A stretch of DNA of 64,000 nucleotides from Eubacterium callanderi (GTDB taxonomy: Bacteria; Bacillota; Clostridia; Eubacteriales; Eubacteriaceae), in contig NZ_FRBP01000012.1 in assembly GCF_900142645.1 (NCBI RefSeq), positions 62,001 to 126,000 of the forward strand. Direction: 5' to 3'. The notes beneath the pieces are model-generated. The model was not told the DNA's origin. It made no database searches and saw nothing but the letters and a program-made list of their open reading frames with translations. Shown here piece by piece: positions 61,891 to 64,000 of this stretch. The stretch's first letter is position 1; each line of letters begins with the position of its first letter. Made by a program: the position numbers and the translations under genes.

Positions 61891-62784
61891 CTAGAATTTT
61901 AAAATCCAAACAGCTGCCAACAGCAGCACAACCAGCGCCGCCGCCATTAACTGTTCTCTGCGAAGGGGCTTCTCAGCCTCTAAAAACAGCAGATCGCCAT
62001 CATAGCACCGGGCCTCCATGGCGTCATAATACTGGCTGGCACGCTTCATGGAAACCACAAAAAGATTACTCATGGAGTGACCAAAGGAATAAACCGCAGT
62101 CTTAAAGTCGCAGTAACCCAGCCGCGACTCCGCCGAATTTTTCATTTTGACCTGGGTATCCATCAGAATAAAAATATACCGATAGATCATGTTCATCAGC
62201 TCAATAACAAGCTTGGGGACATGCACGCGGCGTAAAACCCCAAAGACCTCGGTAGATGGGGTGGACAGAGACATCATATACATGGCGCTGACTGCGCCAA
62301 AAGCCTTTCCCCATAAATACAGCGTTGTCATGAGGCTGTCGTGGGAAATATAAACATAAAAGAAATGGCAGTTAAGGAACCAGAGGCCAAGAGGCTCACT
62401 TGAAAAATTAAAAAGGATAGCAATACTCCCAAGTATAAGAAACGCCACCGGCACTCTCAGAAAGCTCAGGTAATCTCTAAAATGCACACCGCCCATGACC
62501 ACTGTAACATAGGCCGTGATCAAAATAACCAGAACCGATACATAAAGGTTATTGGCAATGACACAGATGAGCAGAAGCAGCAGGGAAAACCCTACCTTAA
62601 AGCCGGGATTCCAGCCGTTGATCTTTGAATTGTAGGCGAGCACATCAATGGAAAAAACCGCCCCACCGTGGGAATGGCTATGATGTCCGCCGTGTCTGTG
62701 GGCGCACTCCCGGTGGCGCAGCCAATATACCAGGCCACATACACACAGAACTGCAAGTGCTACTAAAAATACCTTCACGAACAA
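61891..62784 (-). CDS. cbiQ: Cobalt ECF transporter T component CbiQ, with an N-terminal His-rich extension
   Basis: A 297-residue membrane protein. The CbiQ body (from about residue 45: FSIDVLAYNSKINGWNPGFK) has five or so helices and the SAESRLGYCDFKTAVYSFGHSM / RASQYYDAMEARCYDGDL coupling motifs. In front lies an extra membrane helix (about 3-22) and a His-rich stretch with seven histidines in residues 24-39 (His24, 29, 31, 34, 35, 37, 39) and one Cys27. Metal storage or capture at the membrane is inference. Confidence 0.9.
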   Translation of the reverse strand: MFVKVFLVALAVLCVCGLVYWLRHRECAHRHGGHHSHSHGGAVFSIDVLAYNSKINGWNPGFKVGFSLLLLLICVIANNLYVSVLVILITAYVTVVMGGVHFRDYLSFLRVPVAFLILGSIAILFNFSSEPLGLWFLNCHFFYVYISHDSLMTTLYLWGKAFGAVSAMYMMSLSTPSTEVFGVLRRVHVPKLVIELMNMIYRYIFILMDTQVKMKNSAESRLGYCDFKTAVYSFGHSMSNLFVVSMKRASQYYDAMEARCYDGDLLFLEAEKPLRREQLMAAALVVLLLAAVWILKF

Positions 62785-62821
62785 GCTCCTTTACTCTAAG
62801 GAATTTTTTACTCTTAATCAT

Positions 62822-62843
62822 AAAAAGAGGGCAGGTTGCCCTA
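62822..62843 (-). terminator. Intra-operon terminator or attenuator between cbiN and cbiQ
   Basis: AGGGCA (62828-62833) and TGCCCT (62837-62842) arms around GGT. On the minus strand the stem runs into CTTTTTATG. It would reduce expression of cbiQO relative to cbiMN. Confidence 0.6.
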
Positions 62844-62858
62844 CCCCCGGAAATGCGA

Positions 62859-63179
62859 TTACAGCTCTGAATCTTCTTTGCCGAGCTTTTTGCGCTCTAC
62901 CAGACGGCCCATGAAAAAGGCCAGAATGCCAACGCCGATACCGGTCTGGAGACAGAAGATCAGTGATTCAACCTCACCCGGCAGTTCACCGTTGATCAGT
63001 GTTTCGAGCACTGGTGTAAACCAAGGCTCATATTCGCCGCCCTGAATTTCTTCGATCATAGTGCTTCCCGCATCATCGGAACCGCCAAACTCTGCGCCCT
63101 GAAGGGCAAAAAGCGGAACGACCACCAAAAGTGCGACGATTACCAGCAGAACAATAACTAGTTTTTTATTTTTGCTCAT
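62859..63179 (-). CDS. cbiN: Cobalt ECF transporter accessory protein CbiN
   Basis: A 106-residue protein with two membrane helices (about 6-27 and 73-92) and the extracytoplasmic CbiN signature EFGGSDDAGSTMIEEI, then YEPWFTPVLE and ESLIFCLQTGIGVGI. CbiN helps load Co2+ into CbiM. It begins 1 base after the cbiM stop. Confidence 0.9.
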   Translation of the reverse strand: MSKNKKLVIVLLVIVALLVVVPLFALQGAEFGGSDDAGSTMIEEIQGGEYEPWFTPVLETLINGELPGEVESLIFCLQTGIGVGILAFFMGRLVERKKLGKEDSEL

Positions 63180-63180
63180 C

Positions 63181-63933
63181 TTACGCTTCCTCCGCTGCTA
63201 AAAATCCAATTGATTTTAACTCTGGGCTCGCATAGGTTTCCAGAGCAATGACAATAATAACCGTTAAAATCCCTTCGATGATGGCCAGCGGCAGCTGTGT
63301 AGGGGCAAACACACCCAGGAACTTAACAGCAGAAGCTGCCACGCCGCCTGTTTCTGAAGGATAGGCAAAGGCCAGCTGAATACTGGTGACACAGTAGGTA
63401 AACAAGTCGCCGATGCAAGCTGCCAGAAACACGCCGATTTTGCGGTTTACCTTCATTTTCTGGCACAGCTTGTAGATCCCAAAGGATACAAATGGACCTG
63501 CGATGGCCATGGAAAAGGTGTTGGCACCGAGGGTCGTGAGACCACCATGAGCCAGAAGGATTGCCTGGAATAATAATACAATAATACCCAGAATACTGAC
63601 TGCGCTGGGTCCGAATAAAATGGCACCCAGGCCTGTACCTGTCATGTGCGAGCAGCTGCCCGTAACGGATGGAATCTTTAGAGATGAGATCACGAAGATA
63701 AATGCGCCCGCCATCGCAAGTAAGGTGATCGCCCTTCTGTTGCCTGTCAGAGTCTTTTTAATGGAGAAAAAGCCAGCTGCAAGAAAAGGTATACATAAAA
63801 CACCCCACATAATACAGTAGCCAACTGGTAAATAACCTTCCATGATGTGCATTGCGTTTGCCGCGGGCACAATGCCGAAGACCAACGCCCATGCACCAAG
63901 CATGGTCACAACTTGTTTTTGTCTCTTTGTCAT
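63181..63933 (-). CDS. cbiM: Cobalt ECF transporter substrate-binding component CbiM
   Basis: A 250-residue protein. A signal-like N-terminus ends in ANA at residue 27, and cleavage there would leave Met-His-Ile-Met-Glu-Gly, the metal-chelating N-terminus that defines CbiM/NikM. Later segments [26 protein letters not shown] and [23 protein letters not shown] contain the other metal ligands. Cobalt rather than nickel is favoured by the separate CbiN and CbiQ. First gene of cbiMNQO; GAGGAGG precedes the ATG. Any cobalamin riboswitch would lie beyond the window edge. Confidence 0.9.
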   Translation of the reverse strand: MTKRQKQVVTMLGAWALVFGIVPAANAMHIMEGYLPVGYCIMWGVLCIPFLAAGFFSIKKTLTGNRRAITLLAMAGAFIFVISSLKIPSVTGSCSHMTGTGLGAILFGPSAVSILGIIVLLFQAILLAHGGLTTLGANTFSMAIAGPFVSFGIYKLCQKMKVNRKIGVFLAACIGDLFTYCVTSIQLAFAYPSETGGVAASAVKFLGVFAPTQLPLAIIEGILTVIIVIALETYASPELKSIGFLAAEEA

Positions 63934-64000
63934 TTTCTACCTCCTCAAACTTGTTCCCAATGTACTTTCCCATAAAAAAATCGCTCATCAAAAAAGATAA

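Noticed and set aside
1-64000. CRISPR arrays, tRNA or rRNA genes, insertion sequences
   Set aside because: No regularly spaced repeats, cloverleaf-like segments with CCA-type ends, rRNA cores or transposase motifs were seen on either strand.

Overview
The window looks like the chromosome of an anaerobic, Gram-positive, methylotrophic acetogen of the Eubacterium limosum type. The evidence is gene content, not database matching: three non-pyrrolysine MttB-superfamily methyltransferases, a stand-alone corrinoid protein, a CbiMNQO cobalt importer, a formate channel, sigma-54 control of a catabolic operon, and moderate GC with strong AGGAGG ribosome binding sites. No rRNA, tRNA, CRISPR array or insertion sequence was seen.

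Layout. (1) 1-6.9 kb (+): two FeoA proteins, a DUF6110 protein, a P1B-type ATPase with an N-terminal arginine-rich motif, a DUF454 membrane protein, a CydDC-like ABC pair and a small Cys-rich protein. FeoA, DUF6110 and ATPase resemble ferrosome (fez) clusters. (2) 6.9-14.5 kb: a spore-photoproduct-lyase-like radical SAM gene with an unknown partner, a cytoplasmic parvulin, MATE, AraC/EamA, a sirtuin and an isoprenylcysteine methyltransferase-like membrane protein. (3) about 14.5-25.7 kb (-): an integrative element or remnant. It carries a tyrosine integrase, an excisionase-like protein, a sigma-like protein, ImmA protease, a LexA-like repressor that has lost its catalytic core, a frameshifted GNAT, MerR with an autoregulatory promoter, an SGNH-WYL fusion, and a large coiled-coil protein cut off at the right end. 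An 8-bp direct repeat (accgtatt) flanks it. (4) 25.7-31.6 kb: gpmA, a DHH phosphoesterase, and a FecCD-type ABC importer with XdhC behind a structured-looking leader; molybdate or tungstate uptake is suspected.

(5) 31.8-39.7 kb: a sigma-54 regulon. One PAS/AAA+/HTH activator lies between two sigma-54 promoters, one driving MFS + MttB and the other a three-gene ABC importer. (6) 39.9-51.1 kb (-): a MptD-type ECF importer, AraC and a heterodimeric ABC exporter-fold pair; then a second heterodimeric ABC pair divergent from a LysR gene. (7) 52.2-60.9 kb (-): a formate/nitrite channel, then MttB-MFS-MFS-MttB (listed left to right), then two GntR/UTRA regulators in an operon with a corrinoid protein. 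A shared operator-like motif (AGTATAACAT) sits at both promoters. (8) 61.0-63.9 kb (-): CbiMNQO cobalt transport, which would feed corrinoid synthesis.

Together the right half can be read as a quaternary-amine (betaine-type) methyl-group catabolic region: MFS or ABC proteins import the methylated substrate, MttB homologues transfer a methyl to a corrinoid protein, and the cobalt importer supports the cofactor. The reductive activator (RamA type) and a methylcorrinoid:tetrahydrofolate methyltransferase are not in the window. The substrates cannot be read from the sequence.
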